A stretch of 64,000 nucleotides of DNA, taken from NCBI RefSeq assembly GCF_014529535.1, contig NW_023503293.1, forward strand, positions 3,924,741 through 3,988,740, in the 5' to 3' direction. The first letter of the stretch is position 1; each line of letters opens with the position of its first letter. Source of the DNA: Bradysia coprophila (taxonomy: Eukaryota > Arthropoda > Insecta > Diptera > Sciaridae). Both the position numbers and the translations under genes were made by a program. Of the stretch, positions 41,611 through 51,731 are shown piece by piece. Under the pieces are notes generated by a model. It was not told where the DNA came from, searched no databases, and saw only the letters and a list, made by a program, of their open reading frames with translations.

Positions 41611-43369
41611 AGCAATAACAGCAAAACATAAAAATGAAGTTGATGATTACGGTTCGAAAGTGACTATATAGTTTGTCGATGTTATGAAATTTTAACTCAC
41701 AAATTACAGTGAAGCGCCAACTGAACGTTTAGCTATAATGTTAGGTAGCACTATGGTCTCGATATCAAACAAAATATTCAAATTACAGACATTGTCAACC
41801 AAATTTGTGTATAAATTTGCTTCAGCTGTTTTACCAGCTGGTGAACCGATCCAATTACACTGTGTGTGACGATGAAACCCGTATAAACACGAGAAATCGG
41901 TGTGTCTGTATCAGTGGACCAGCTGGTGAAACAGTTAAAACAAACAAAATCAGTTGACATTAACTGTACCTTTGATTTTAACAAGCTACGGACGGCTATC
42001 AGCTGTCTTATGTTGTTAAAAGCATTTTTAAAAATATTAAGTAAAAAATTTGAAATCAATCTCTTGAAAATACTTAAATTAAATGAAGTAATGACATGCT
42101 GATATGATTGCCGTCTGGGAAGGGTTAAGTAAATTGGTAACTTGATGTATTTTAAATAGATAACTACGATAGAGGTGCGTCGATATTTATATATAAAAAG
42201 AGTTATGAAACGGGCGGTGAATATTGACATACTACAAATGAGGTTTCCATAATACGAACGAAGTGATATTGTTATTTGACTAAAAATACGAACCAAGAAA
42301 ATGGTAAAATTATGCGACCGAATTGCAAGATACTTCTTTGGCGCAGATAAGTTCAAACATCGTTCTTTCAATATCATTCAAATTTACCTACTTTTCTCCG
42401 TCTTTCCTTTTTATCTGTCCCTGGAAATGTATTGCCAAATTTTCATGTATATTTTCAGCCGACTTGTACGGGTTTTACAATGTTTCCATTGCATTTACCC
42501 TTTGCTTCACTGTAAAGTACTTTCTAAAAAAAATAATTGCGACTGCAAGGCTGCAGAGACTAGCGAATTATTTTCCTTTTATACCTCAAATAGTACGATT
42601 TTTTTCTTGTTTTAATGTAAAGGAAAATATATTTCAGCGATACGGGGTCATTCAAATAGTGTGTATAGTCCTGTAGGGTACTATTATATGAACACTAGAA
42701 AGTGGTACACACTAAATATCGTAGAGTGTACGGAGAGGAATCGAAAGATTGTTCGTATGCGCACTTATTTGGGTGATTCTATAACAAAGTATGGTGTCTA
42801 TGGGTACGTGGGTAGTCAAAATGTTTAATTTTTTCAAATTTTTTCAAATTATTTTAGATATTAAATGTAATTAAATGTAAATGTAATAAAGGGTTGTTAT
42901 CGTAAGACGTACACTTATACCATTTTTTGAACAGTTTTGGACGTCGCATGTAACGGAAGGTAGAGTTCACGCCGTAAGTGTGCCTAAAATTTGAATTTTA
43001 AGTGAACGATTCGATGAAAAAGTGAACCAAAAAATACATTTCAACGCTTCATTGAATGAAAATGACGCTACGTTAAAAAGACCTCCGCACTTTCCATTTT
43101 GAATTTCGACCGCACTTACGGCGTCAGTTATACGAATAGCATTAAAGAGCAAACAATGAACTTGTCGAATCTTTTGGTATGGAACACTTTTTCGATTTTA
43201 ACAGAGCAGATCGGTTTATAGACCGAGAGTCTGTATGCATAAGAAAAGCATTTCTTCTGCGGCTTTTGTACATTGTAGAAGAAAATTTTCGGGAATTTAA
43301 TTCCACTAAATAAAGTATTAAATTTTCATTAAAAGAAGATCTACCTATAGTGTATAGTGAAGGACAAGT
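41611..43369. other. Intergenic interval between CDKL gene and transposon
   Basis: A 199-codon ATG-started minus frame (42377-41778) and a 104-codon plus frame (42301-42615) overlap antisense. Both are rich in Ile/Phe/Leu/Tyr and have no recognisable domain. ACCAGCTGGTGAA words at 41832 and 41919, with GCTGTTTTACC / GGTGAAACAGTT context, form an inverted-repeat remnant. Family A words (AAATGAAGTAATGACAT, GCCGTCTGGGA) occur near 42080-42120. The target copy GGACAAGT ends the interval at 43362-43369. Confidence 0.4.
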
Positions 43370-43390
43370 CGAGGGGCAAACCACTCAAAA

Positions 43391-43543
43391 GAGTTGCAAA
43401 TGAGTTGCAAATAGTTGCAAAGAGTTGCACGCGAAAAAAAGAGTTGCATCGGAGTTGCACGCGAAAAAAAGAGTTGCACCGGAGTTGCACGCTCAAAATG
43501 AGTTGCAAAAGAGTTGCATTCGAGAATAAAAAACGAGTTGCAC
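43391..43543. repeat. Left subterminal AGTTGCA repeats of the transposon
   Basis: Eleven direct copies of (G)AGTTGCA, spaced irregularly by 4-15 bases and often followed by CGCGAAAAAAA or AAAT. The last one is near 43535. Together with the right-end set they are probably recognised by the mobilising transposase (inference from hAT biology). Confidence 0.85.
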
Positions 43544-44240
43544 TTCTTCCGCTAAATAATAAATGTTATTCAAACGATTACTTGAACTACAAATAGTGAA
43601 CACTGTTATACTCTTCAATGAGTATATAGAAGAGAAATGGGCAAGGCAGGTTTAGTCCCAAACACACCGAGAAAAGAGAGAAAATAGAAAGTTATTCAAC
43701 AAGTCTTGATATGTAAATGTCCATTTGTATGTAAAATTTGTATGTAAATTTGTATGTAAAAGTCCAGTTTACTAGGAATAAAGCAGTTCATTTAAGTGAG
43801 CTCGATGAGGGCACACTATTTTGTACATTCTCTTTCACCACTGCAAAATTCTTTGATCAAATCAACGGACATCAAGAAAAAGATTTTCGAGCGACAGCTG
43901 TCAGACTGTCAAATTTTTTTACAGTGCCAAAATTTATATGATACACTGTCGGCTTTAAGTGCTCTATTGAGAGTATTGCTCATGCTTGAAGTGCCTTGAA
44001 TATATGCCCGTTTTTGGCAAAAATACAAAAAATCAAGATGAGAAAAATTGAATTTGAATGCCCGCCCATTGATTTTGCATTCCACATCGTTGAAATCAAT
44101 GGGATTTGCCGATAATTAACCGATAATCCTTGTAAATTTTACCCTTGTCGGTTCCATTGAATATTTTTGTCGCTCCTCAGGAACATCGATGTCGGCATTT
44201 TACAATATCTCTATTAGGAGCGTTTAATGTTTGGTAGATG

Positions 44241-44393
44241 CTATTTGCACCCGGGTGCAAATAGTCATATAAAGACTATTTGCACCCGGGTGCAATTAGT
44301 CATATAAAGACTATTTGCACCCGGGTGCAAATAGTCATATAAACACTATTTGTACCCGGGTGCAAATAGTCATATAAACACTATTTGTACCCA
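44241..44393. repeat. Cluster of 20-bp palindromes ATTTGCACCCGGGTGCAAAT
   Basis: Four full copies and one partial copy of the palindrome occur with a period of about 35 bp, separated by AGTCATATAAAGACT-like linkers. Later copies carry ATTTGTACCC in one arm, so they are diverging. Each palindrome contains a SmaI-like CCCGGG centre and two inverted TGCAAAT words. Confidence 0.9.
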
Positions 44394-44562
44394 ACTATAT
44401 CAAAATCCAAGGAAATTACGTTTTTTTTATATGGAAACTATTAGAAAAAGCTGCCGTTTAAGTTAAAAGTAACAATGGAAGTACTTAGTGAATGAAAATT
44501 GTATTTTTATTTATCAAAAATACAAAAAGAAAGAATTTCAGTGTGGAAAAGTACAAAAAAAA

Positions 44563-44834
44563 TTAGATTCTGCAAGATTTGCAAAAGAATGTCACATTTA
44601 CTTGTTTTGCTGCAGCGGCAGTAATATCAGTACATAACAAATGGAACCAATCGAGGCAAGTACACAGCACATTACCTGAAATGTGTAGATAAACAAGAAA
44701 ATTCAAAGCACTGCCGATGGTTTTGTACTGATACGATAATCTGTAGTAGAACAGAACTTTGTTTTTGAAGTAGATACATTTTGGATAAGGTTCAGACTCA
44801 ATATCTGAGCTGCGATCTAGTGTGTTCGGACCCA
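44563..44834 (-). pseudogene. Degenerate PHD-finger-like coding fragment inside the transposon
   Basis: The minus-strand frame ends with CTCLDWFHLLCTDI, then NVTFFCKSC and a stop two codons later. The W-F-H-x2-C block and final C-x2-C match the second half of a PHD (C4HC3) zinc finger. The first half, upstream in the same frame, has only one cysteine left (PKCIYFKNK) and a YYR where a cysteine would be expected. A TTTCAG acceptor-like site splits the halves, so they may have been separate exons. I read it as the decayed C-terminus of a protein once encoded by the element or its autonomous parent. Confidence 0.4.
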
Positions 44835-45857
44835 TTCGTAAAAGGAAAAATCTAATTGCTAAAGTCCAACAGAGTATTTTCGTTCCTATTCGTAAAGGGA
44901 TTAATCTAATTGCTAAAGTCCATCACAGTATGTTCGGACCCATTCGTAAAAGGAAAAATCTAATTGCTGAAGTCTATCGCAGTATGTTCGGACCCATTCG
45001 TAAAAGGAAAATTCTAATTACTAAAGTCCAACAGAGTATTTTCGTTCCTATTCGTAAAAGGATGAATCTAATTGCTAAAGTCCATCACAGTATGTTCGGA
45101 CCCATTCGTAAAAGGAAAAATCTAATTGCTGAAGTCTATCGCAGTATGTTCGGACCCATTCGTAAAAGGAAAAATCTAATTGCTGAAAACTACCGCAGTA
45201 TGTTCGAACTCATTCGTAAAAGGAAGAATCTAATTACTAAAGTCCAACAGAGTATTTTCGTTCCTATTCGTAAAAGGATGAATCTAATTGCTAAAGTCCA
45301 ACAGAGTATTTTCGTTCCTAATTGTAAAAGGATGAATCTAATATTGCTAAAGTCCATCACACTATTTTCCTATTCGTAAAAGGACGAATCTAATTGCTAA
45401 ACTCCATCACAGTATGTTCGAACTCATTCGAAAAAGGATGAATCTAATTTCTAAAGTCCATCACAGTATTTTCGTTCCCATTCGTGAAAGGAAGAATCTG
45501 ATTGCTAAAGTCCAACAGAGTATGTTCGAACTCATTCGAAAAAGGATGAATCTAATTTCTAAAGTCCATCACAGTATTTTCGTTCCCATTCGTGAAAGGA
45601 AGAATCTGATTGCTAAAGTCCAACAGAGTATGTTCGAACTCATTCGAAAAAGGATGAACCTAATTTCTAAAGTCCATCACAGTATTTTCGTTCCCATTCG
45701 TGAAAGGAAGAATCTGATTGCTAAAGTCCAACAAGGTATGTTCGAACTCATTCGTAAAAGGAAGAATCTAATTACTAAAGTCCATCAGACTATTTTCGTT
45801 CCGATTCGTAAAAGGAAGAATCTAACTGCTAAAGTCCAACAGAGTATGTTCGCTCCT
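44822..45857 (+). repeat. 54-bp tandem array, about 19 units, open in one frame
   Basis: The unit reads TTCGTAAAAGGAAAAATCTA...AATTGCTAAAGTCCAACAG and is exactly 18 codons long. On the plus strand the array translates as repeats of the type IFVPIRKRKNLIAKVQQS, with variants MFGPIRKRK and MFELIRKRM and ends KVHHS or EVYRS. It is open from 44822 to about 45379 and, after a frame change, again to 46049. In the second half two unit types alternate as a 108-bp higher-order repeat, indicating recent amplification. The first codon of the frame is GTG after a stop near 44784. ATG codons occur only inside units. On the minus strand units with CATCACAG give TGA. Whether it is translated is unknown. Confidence 0.85.
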
Positions 45858-45938
45858 AGTAAAACGGTCACTTTTTTCTTATTTTTCCATAACAAAAGCG
45901 GGATTATGTTGGAGTTGGCTGCAAATAGTGTTTATATG

Positions 45939-45966
45939 ACTATTTGCACCCGGGTGCAAATAGTCA
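45939..45966. repeat. Isolated palindrome copy on the far side of the tandem array
   Basis: A perfect 28-bp palindrome centred on CCCGGG, with the same ATTTGCACCCGGGTGCAAAT core as the cluster at 44241. The two sets bracket the 54-bp array. Confidence 0.9.
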
Positions 45967-46058
45967 CTTCGTTAATGTTTTTCCATTTTTTTTGGTTTTT
46001 AAAAAAGGTTGTTGATTTTCTTAACATTTTTTGGATGAAAACAAGTTAAATACGAAAA

Positions 46059-46138
46059 GAGTTGCACAGAAAAAGAGTTGCAAAGAGTTGCACGTGAAAA
46101 AAAAAGAGTTGCATCGGAGTTGCAAATGAGTTGCAAAT
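46059..46138. repeat. Right subterminal AGTTGCA repeats of the transposon
   Basis: Six direct copies of GAGTTGCA lie next to the right inverted repeat. They are in the same orientation as the left set rather than inverted relative to it. Confidence 0.85.
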
Positions 46139-46594
46139 CGAGTGGTTTGCCCCTCGGGACAAGTAAATATTTCGAATTTTCCATTTGTTGTGACTTGACT
46201 AGAAATGCAATTCTTATGTTTAATTCGTCAATTGGCACCACATAAAAGCAATGTGGATTTACTGATATCGGTAACGGCTGATACTTATACTTTCTCGTTG
46301 GGGTTGTGCTAGCGCTCAAAACGAAAATTAGTCAAACCAATAATTTACCTAACATTTTACCATGTCTTTGAGAACTGAATAGTATTTGGCATTACATACT
46401 TACCGACTACCGAACTGGATCGACTGCAATAAAGCCAACCTCCTAGATGAACTGGTGATTCGTAATTGGAGTCAATCAAAGTCCACTTTCGTTCACCATG
46501 ACCGTTTAAGTCGAATGCAAGTACAAATATCACAGTGCAGTTTCTTCATATCATTTAATTCAAATGATGATCGATCACACATTAAACTCATGGA

Positions 46595-49500
46595 TCACAA
46601 AACTTGTGTTAATTTCAAATTGATACGACCTCTATCTGCATCCACTTTCAACACGATACATTCGACTCTGTCCCCTATACGAGGCGCCATACGCTGCAAT
46701 TGACTGGAATGTATCAATGCATCTCTCCCAACGCCAATGTCAACGAAACAACCGAAATGAGTGACATTTGTTACAGCACCACTTACGGTCGCGTTGACGG
46801 CCAGATCGGAGAGTTTGGTTAGACCTTGTTTGAACAGTGGTTCCTTACGAAAATCTTCTCTGTAATCACGGAATCGTTCTCGTTCCAGCGCTTCTATCAC
46901 GCCCTCAATCTGAAAATGAGAAACTTTGGAGAATTTTCTTTTGTTGAAATATTTCCACTTTCTCGTACTCTTTCTTTCGGCTTCTTGAACTCCTTTGCCA
47001 ATTGTTCGCTGGAATTCTTTTGCATGAATTCCTTGATCTTGGCAATAAATGGACCCGTTCCAATGTCCTCTTTCTTCACACCACATTTGCACATAATTCG
47101 CTCAGCAAGAATGTAACTTTCTGGATGAATCCACGTTGAGTCCAGCAAGTCTACGACGTCGTCTTCCGTAGTCGGTTCAATTCGAAGAAAACCAGCACAC
47201 TGCTCGAATGTTTTGCTGCCAATTAACTTCACCTTTTTCAATTCTTCTCGAGATTTGAATGGTCCATTCTCCATACGATGTTTGAAGATGTTTTCTGCTC
47301 GAGATTCTGTTAGGCCTGCGACATGTCTGCAAAAATCAAGGATTAGACGTGTACGATGGTTATTAGTTAGTGCATAGTATGATCTACCTCAGTAAGGTCA
47401 CACTCGACGTGTTAACATTCACTCCAACGAAACTAACACATTCTGTTACGACCTCGTCTAAAGACTCGCTTAGATGGCGTTCATTGATATCATGCTGGTA
47501 CATACCCACACCTAGATGTTTTGCTTCAACTTTGACCAATTCACTGAGAGGATCGGCCAATCGTCTAGCAACTGAAACTGGATTATAATTTGTTGCGGTG
47601 AAATGGGAAACACGTAAATTAAAAATGGAAAATAACTGAAATCTTACCGGCACTGATGACATTGACATCCAAATCCGGAAATTCTTTTTTCGCCAGATCG
47701 CTGCAGGAGTATATTGAAGTGCCTTGTTCATTGATGATACTGTATCGAATGCGTTTCGAATCGAGAATTCCCTTATCGAAGAGATCGGATATCCATTTTT
47801 CCGTTTCACGACATGCGGTGCCGTTGCCAAGAGCAATAGTCGTGCAGCTAAGAACGACTTGTATAAGCGGTTTTGAATTGTGAATTATAAGAAAAAATCT
47901 TACCCGTGCTTACGCATCATGATCGCTAACATGTGACCGTAATTTAAGCTTTGATTGGTTTTGGTATGTGGATAAATGACATCCGTATCTAACACCTCAT
48001 TACACTCGGATATCAGCGCAATTTTACAGCCATTTGTAAAACCGGGATCGATTCCAAGAATTCGTTGACCTTTCAGCGGCCCGGTAAGCAGTAATTGCTT
48101 CAAATTGGTGGCAAATACATCAATTGAAGCTTTTTCCGCTGACTTGGTTAACTCTTTTCGAACACGACGAGTAATCAACGGTTGTACTGGAAGAGCAGGA
48201 ACAATTTTATGTTAAAATGGAAATTGAATTTTTACGTGCGAGGTAACATTACGCACGTTTTTTCGAAATGTATTCGTTGAACGACTGACTCAGCACTTGT
48301 TCACGATCTGAATATGAAACGTCTTTGTTATACTTTTTGTACAGAAAATTGTAGAGGGCGGTTTTACAGCGATCCGGTATATCTACGGTCACTTTCAAGA
48401 TCTGAAAAAGTTTCTTGTGAGAATTTCACCGAAGCGAATCACCCCAAAATCAATCACACGTACCTTCTGACTCTCTCCACGATTGATAGCAAGTGTTTGA
48501 TGGGGCTTTATCATTTGAGTGGTTGTGTGGAAATCGTAATAAGTCTCAAATTTACCATCGTTTTGATCGGCATTTTGAGAGGATTTTTTGCCATCATTTT
48601 TGGACGACTTTGACTGCTTTATTTGTGTTGAATTTATGCGAATCGTGTTCACTTTGAGTCTAAGAAAAGGAAAGTGAGTTAAACAGCCTTTTCCTTTTCG
48701 TGGTCAAAAATAAATCAAATCAAAATGCTGAAAAAAAACCCAGCTAGAGCTTTTAATGCACAACCGAGACTATTGCGTGAATCGGATCGGGCTAGAAAAT
48801 GAGATAAGTGTTTCGGCTACACATCTGTTCTCGACAGCGACGATAAAAATAAGCCTTTGGTTGATATTGTTTTTTATAAGGCATGAGCATGAGCAAATAA
48901 CAGCAGTTTTCTCTCCTGTATGGCGAATACCATCATCTGATTGGTTCAAGCTCTCTGACGTCGATTATTGTTTGATTGGCTTGTTTACCCTATTCCAATC
49001 TCTGCACTTGTCTTATATCAAAATGTCTGCAGAAACTGTTACAGATGTTGTAACAATCACCATGTGATACTTTGAACAAACGAAGTACCAGATTTAATGA
49101 TTATATTGCGGAACGTTGGTCGTTAGTATACGGTTAACTATACGTGAGAAGAACAGCGAGCGGGCTATTTCCGAAAGTTCTATGAATTGAACCCTCTCAT
49201 TCGAACGGGCCAGGCCATTCGGGTCGAGAACCTTGTCAAAATAAAAATTTAAAAATTTGGAAGCACGGACGTAATGTACTATTACAACAAAGTTGACTCA
49301 TTACCGCACAATGAATTACATTAAAAATATCACTAGAACAATGCTACTGCTCAAACAAACTTTTACTTGACGATAGCTTTCATTTGACAGTAGCAATGGA
49401 AACTGGAAATAGATAAGTTGTTGCTTGAATCATTAGTTAATGTCAAATTATCAAATTGTCAAATTAATCCGATGTAAAAAAAAAGGAAAATTATTTTCTT

Positions 49501-50813
49501 GATGTCCCTAACAAGAAAGCCTCAGATTTGCAAACTGCTGACACCTTACAAAGTCCTCCAAATAAAATCATCCTACGAAAAACTACACTTTCCTTTACAA
49601 GACACTTACAATCGTCTAATCTCCTCCAGCACGTCCACATCCTTGTTGATGATAGTCAATATGATGTTCTTGAGGCCTTCACGAACGGATTGCACATCAT
49701 CCAATCCGTTGGCAGCATTCACAAAATCACTTAACTTCACAACGCCTCGTCCGTACAAAATCTGTTCAGCCGGATCGAGTAGACCTTTGGATTTAGCCTT
49801 TTCGGATAGGGACGTCTTGCTTGCTGTTTTGAATGGTTCATACTGGGATGGATAGAAAAGCAGTGATGTTACTTGTCGGTCGACAACTAATAGATGTTGA
49901 CGAACAACTACGAGCGAACTAAAGGTTAGCCTCAAGATTACAAGTCAAGGTGAGTGTTGTTGCAAGGGAACGGATTCCGAGATCACATTTGCATTTACAA
50001 TTAGTTTCTTGTCTCCTCTACACAAAACATTTTCTGGTAGATCTACATACCAGATGATCCAATTCATCGGAAGACTTAACAGCCAATATGTTTCGATGCA
50101 GTTCATCGCTCAGTGTATTCGCTTTTTCCAATTTAGTGATCACACTTTCCTGCTTAACTTTCAGCTTCAACAGTTGATTGTAAGTGGCCTTAATGTCTCT
50201 CATTCTAGAAGTGAATCAGTGAATAAAATGCACAGAAATTGATTGGTTATGATGCCCTACATGTCCGGTGTAATGTTTCCAATCAATTCCTTGCGATACC
50301 GACATATGAACGGTATCGTATTGTCTTCCCGGAACAGTTGTACAATGTTATTCATCGTGTGTGGGGATGTGTTGTACGTTTCCGACAGTAGGTCAGCTTC
50401 GTTCCACGTTGGTAATAAGGGTTTCTCAACTGGAACATCTCTGTCGGAAGGTTGGACCTTCGTTTGCGATGTTTCAGTAGAATCTACCAAATTAAAATCG
50501 TTTTCTCAAGAGGAATTATGGCTTTTCAGTCGTTTGATGTATACTGACCCGTTGCTTTCAATTTACTCGACTTAGTAGTGGTTTTCGATTCGGCTTTCGT
50601 TTTGCGAACCTTCTTTGTAGCAACCTCATCATTTTCATCCGAACTGCTAGCTCTGTCTTCAGCCGGCTTTCGTTTAGGCCGCAACACTCTCGCTGATTTG
50701 GTGGTTGGTTTCGTCGCTGTGTTTGTTTTGCGAACTCTTTTTGCAGGAACATTGTCAGTTTCGTCAGAGCTGACATCCTTATCCTTATCCAACTTTCGTT
50801 TCGACGGCGGCAT
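46595..50813 (-). CDS. SRBD1: S1 RNA-binding domain protein SRBD1 (eukaryotic Tex-like), 11 exons
   Basis: The exons (complement) are 50813-50549, 50483-50261, 50204-50051, 49842-49610, 48659-48464, 48401-48257, 48186-47904, 47847-47648, 47571-47388, 47326-46969 and 46909-46595, 2556 nt, 851 residues, all in phase. The architecture follows bacterial Tex/Spt6 cores. A Lys/Ser/Glu-rich nuclear-type N-terminus (1-88) is followed by the Tex N-domain ([15 protein letters not shown]). Next is a YqgF/RNase H-like domain with GIDPGF at 450-455 and IALGNGT at 504-510. Helix-hairpin-helix segments lie at about 605-690 ([22 protein letters not shown]). A C-terminal S1 domain spans about 784-848 ([17 protein letters not shown]). 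It probably binds nucleic acid in the nucleus, and its precise role is poorly known in any animal. The donor of exon 2 (GTAGGG) is non-consensus. It is head to head with STT3B. Confidence 0.94.
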
Positions 50814-51731
50814 TTTTGTCGATCACACAGTTAATTGTTTTTTACAAGACAAACAAATTTGAAAACAAGCAGAGACAGTAAACCGGACAAAAAATTGATT
50901 TTAACTGACGTTTGAATTAGATGGCGGGTTCGTAGTGGTTTACAATGGTAAGTTGAAACAACCAACGGCAACACGGGCAATACACCGTAAAAATATTCAG
51001 CTTCTACAGAAACTTCATGAGCTATAGAAGGTATAATATGAATTCCAATGAGTATAATGAAACGCGTTCGATGGCTTCGCCCAAATTTCAATTGTGCTTG
51101 TCCATAGGTTACTAGAATGCAAATCCATTTGGTTACTTTTGATTGAACGTCCGACCGTTAGAGAAACACTGACACTGACATTTCATAACTCACTCATATT
51201 TTGCGGAAAGTAGACACCGTAGATAGAAGGTAACATAAATTGACTCAACACCTTAGTTCGAAATTCCACAAAGTACCAGACTCGCTCATCCGAGAGAAAA
51301 CAGAGATCCTCACAAAAATAAATTAGTCCTCGAGAAGATCCGCGATAAACTTTCGTCACTTATCAAATTTAAGACTTGAATTCAAAGACTTGAAATAGCC
51401 AGTGTAACGACAAACTCTTCAGTGAAAGTTTAACATTCTCATATTACAAACAATCAATTCGCTAATAATTGAAGGAATCAAATTTTCGCGCCTTAAAGCA
51501 TTACATAGATGTCCCGCTCCTACCGCTCCCAGCGAAATATTTTTTCTTTTGAAGTTTCTTGATTGATTTGTAAACTAACAGATGGCAGAAAGGCAATGAC
51601 GTGTCTTCTCTTCTATATGTGATTTTTTTCTCCAGCCGGAACGTGGTAGTTTCAATGTATTTCTGAAGCACTTTCGAATGAAAAATACGTGATTGACCGT
51701 TTCACCGGTTAGATTCATCAATAAAACAATC
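50814..51731. promoter_or_regulatory. Bidirectional upstream region of SRBD1 and STT3B
   Basis: About 918 bases separate the two divergent start codons and must hold both promoters and 5' UTRs. I see no TATA box at a fixed distance from either ATG. The minus frame at 50831-51091 is unsupported. Whether the two genes share control elements is inference from their arrangement. Confidence 0.5.

Larger units (their letters stand above)
43370..46156. mobile_element. hAT-like non-autonomous DNA transposon, 2787 bp
   Basis: The ends CGAGGGGCAAACCACTC (43370-43386) and GAGTGGTTTGCCCCTCG (46140-46156) are perfect 17-bp inverted repeats. They are flanked directly by an identical 8-bp duplication GGACAAGT (43362-43369 and 46157-46164). 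Eight-base duplications with short inverted repeats fit hAT elements (P and Merlin elements are alternatives). Next to each end lie direct AGTTGCA repeats, 11 on the left and 6 on the right, plausible transposase-binding sites. The interior holds a palindrome cluster, a PHD-like coding remnant on the minus strand and a 54-bp tandem array. No transposase catalytic region is seen. The intact duplication points to a fairly recent insertion between the CDKL and SRBD1 genes. Confidence 0.88.

Noticed and set aside
41778-42377. 199-codon minus-strand open frame downstream of the CDKL gene
   Set aside because: Strongly biased to AT-driven residues (Ile, Phe, Leu, Tyr), no recognisable domain, overlaps another open frame on the plus strand and covers repeat remnants (ACCAGCTGGT pair, family A words). 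Probably chance.
43391-43543. Possible CRISPR-like array of regularly repeated GAGTTGCA
   Set aside because: Spacing is irregular, repeats are 7-8 bp, the genome is eukaryotic, and the repeats are explained as transposon subterminal motifs.
44822-45857. Minus-strand hydrophobic reading of the 54-bp array (TLAIRFFLLRMGPN type)
   Set aside because: Open only in some units. Units with CATCACAG introduce TGA, so no long minus-strand frame exists.
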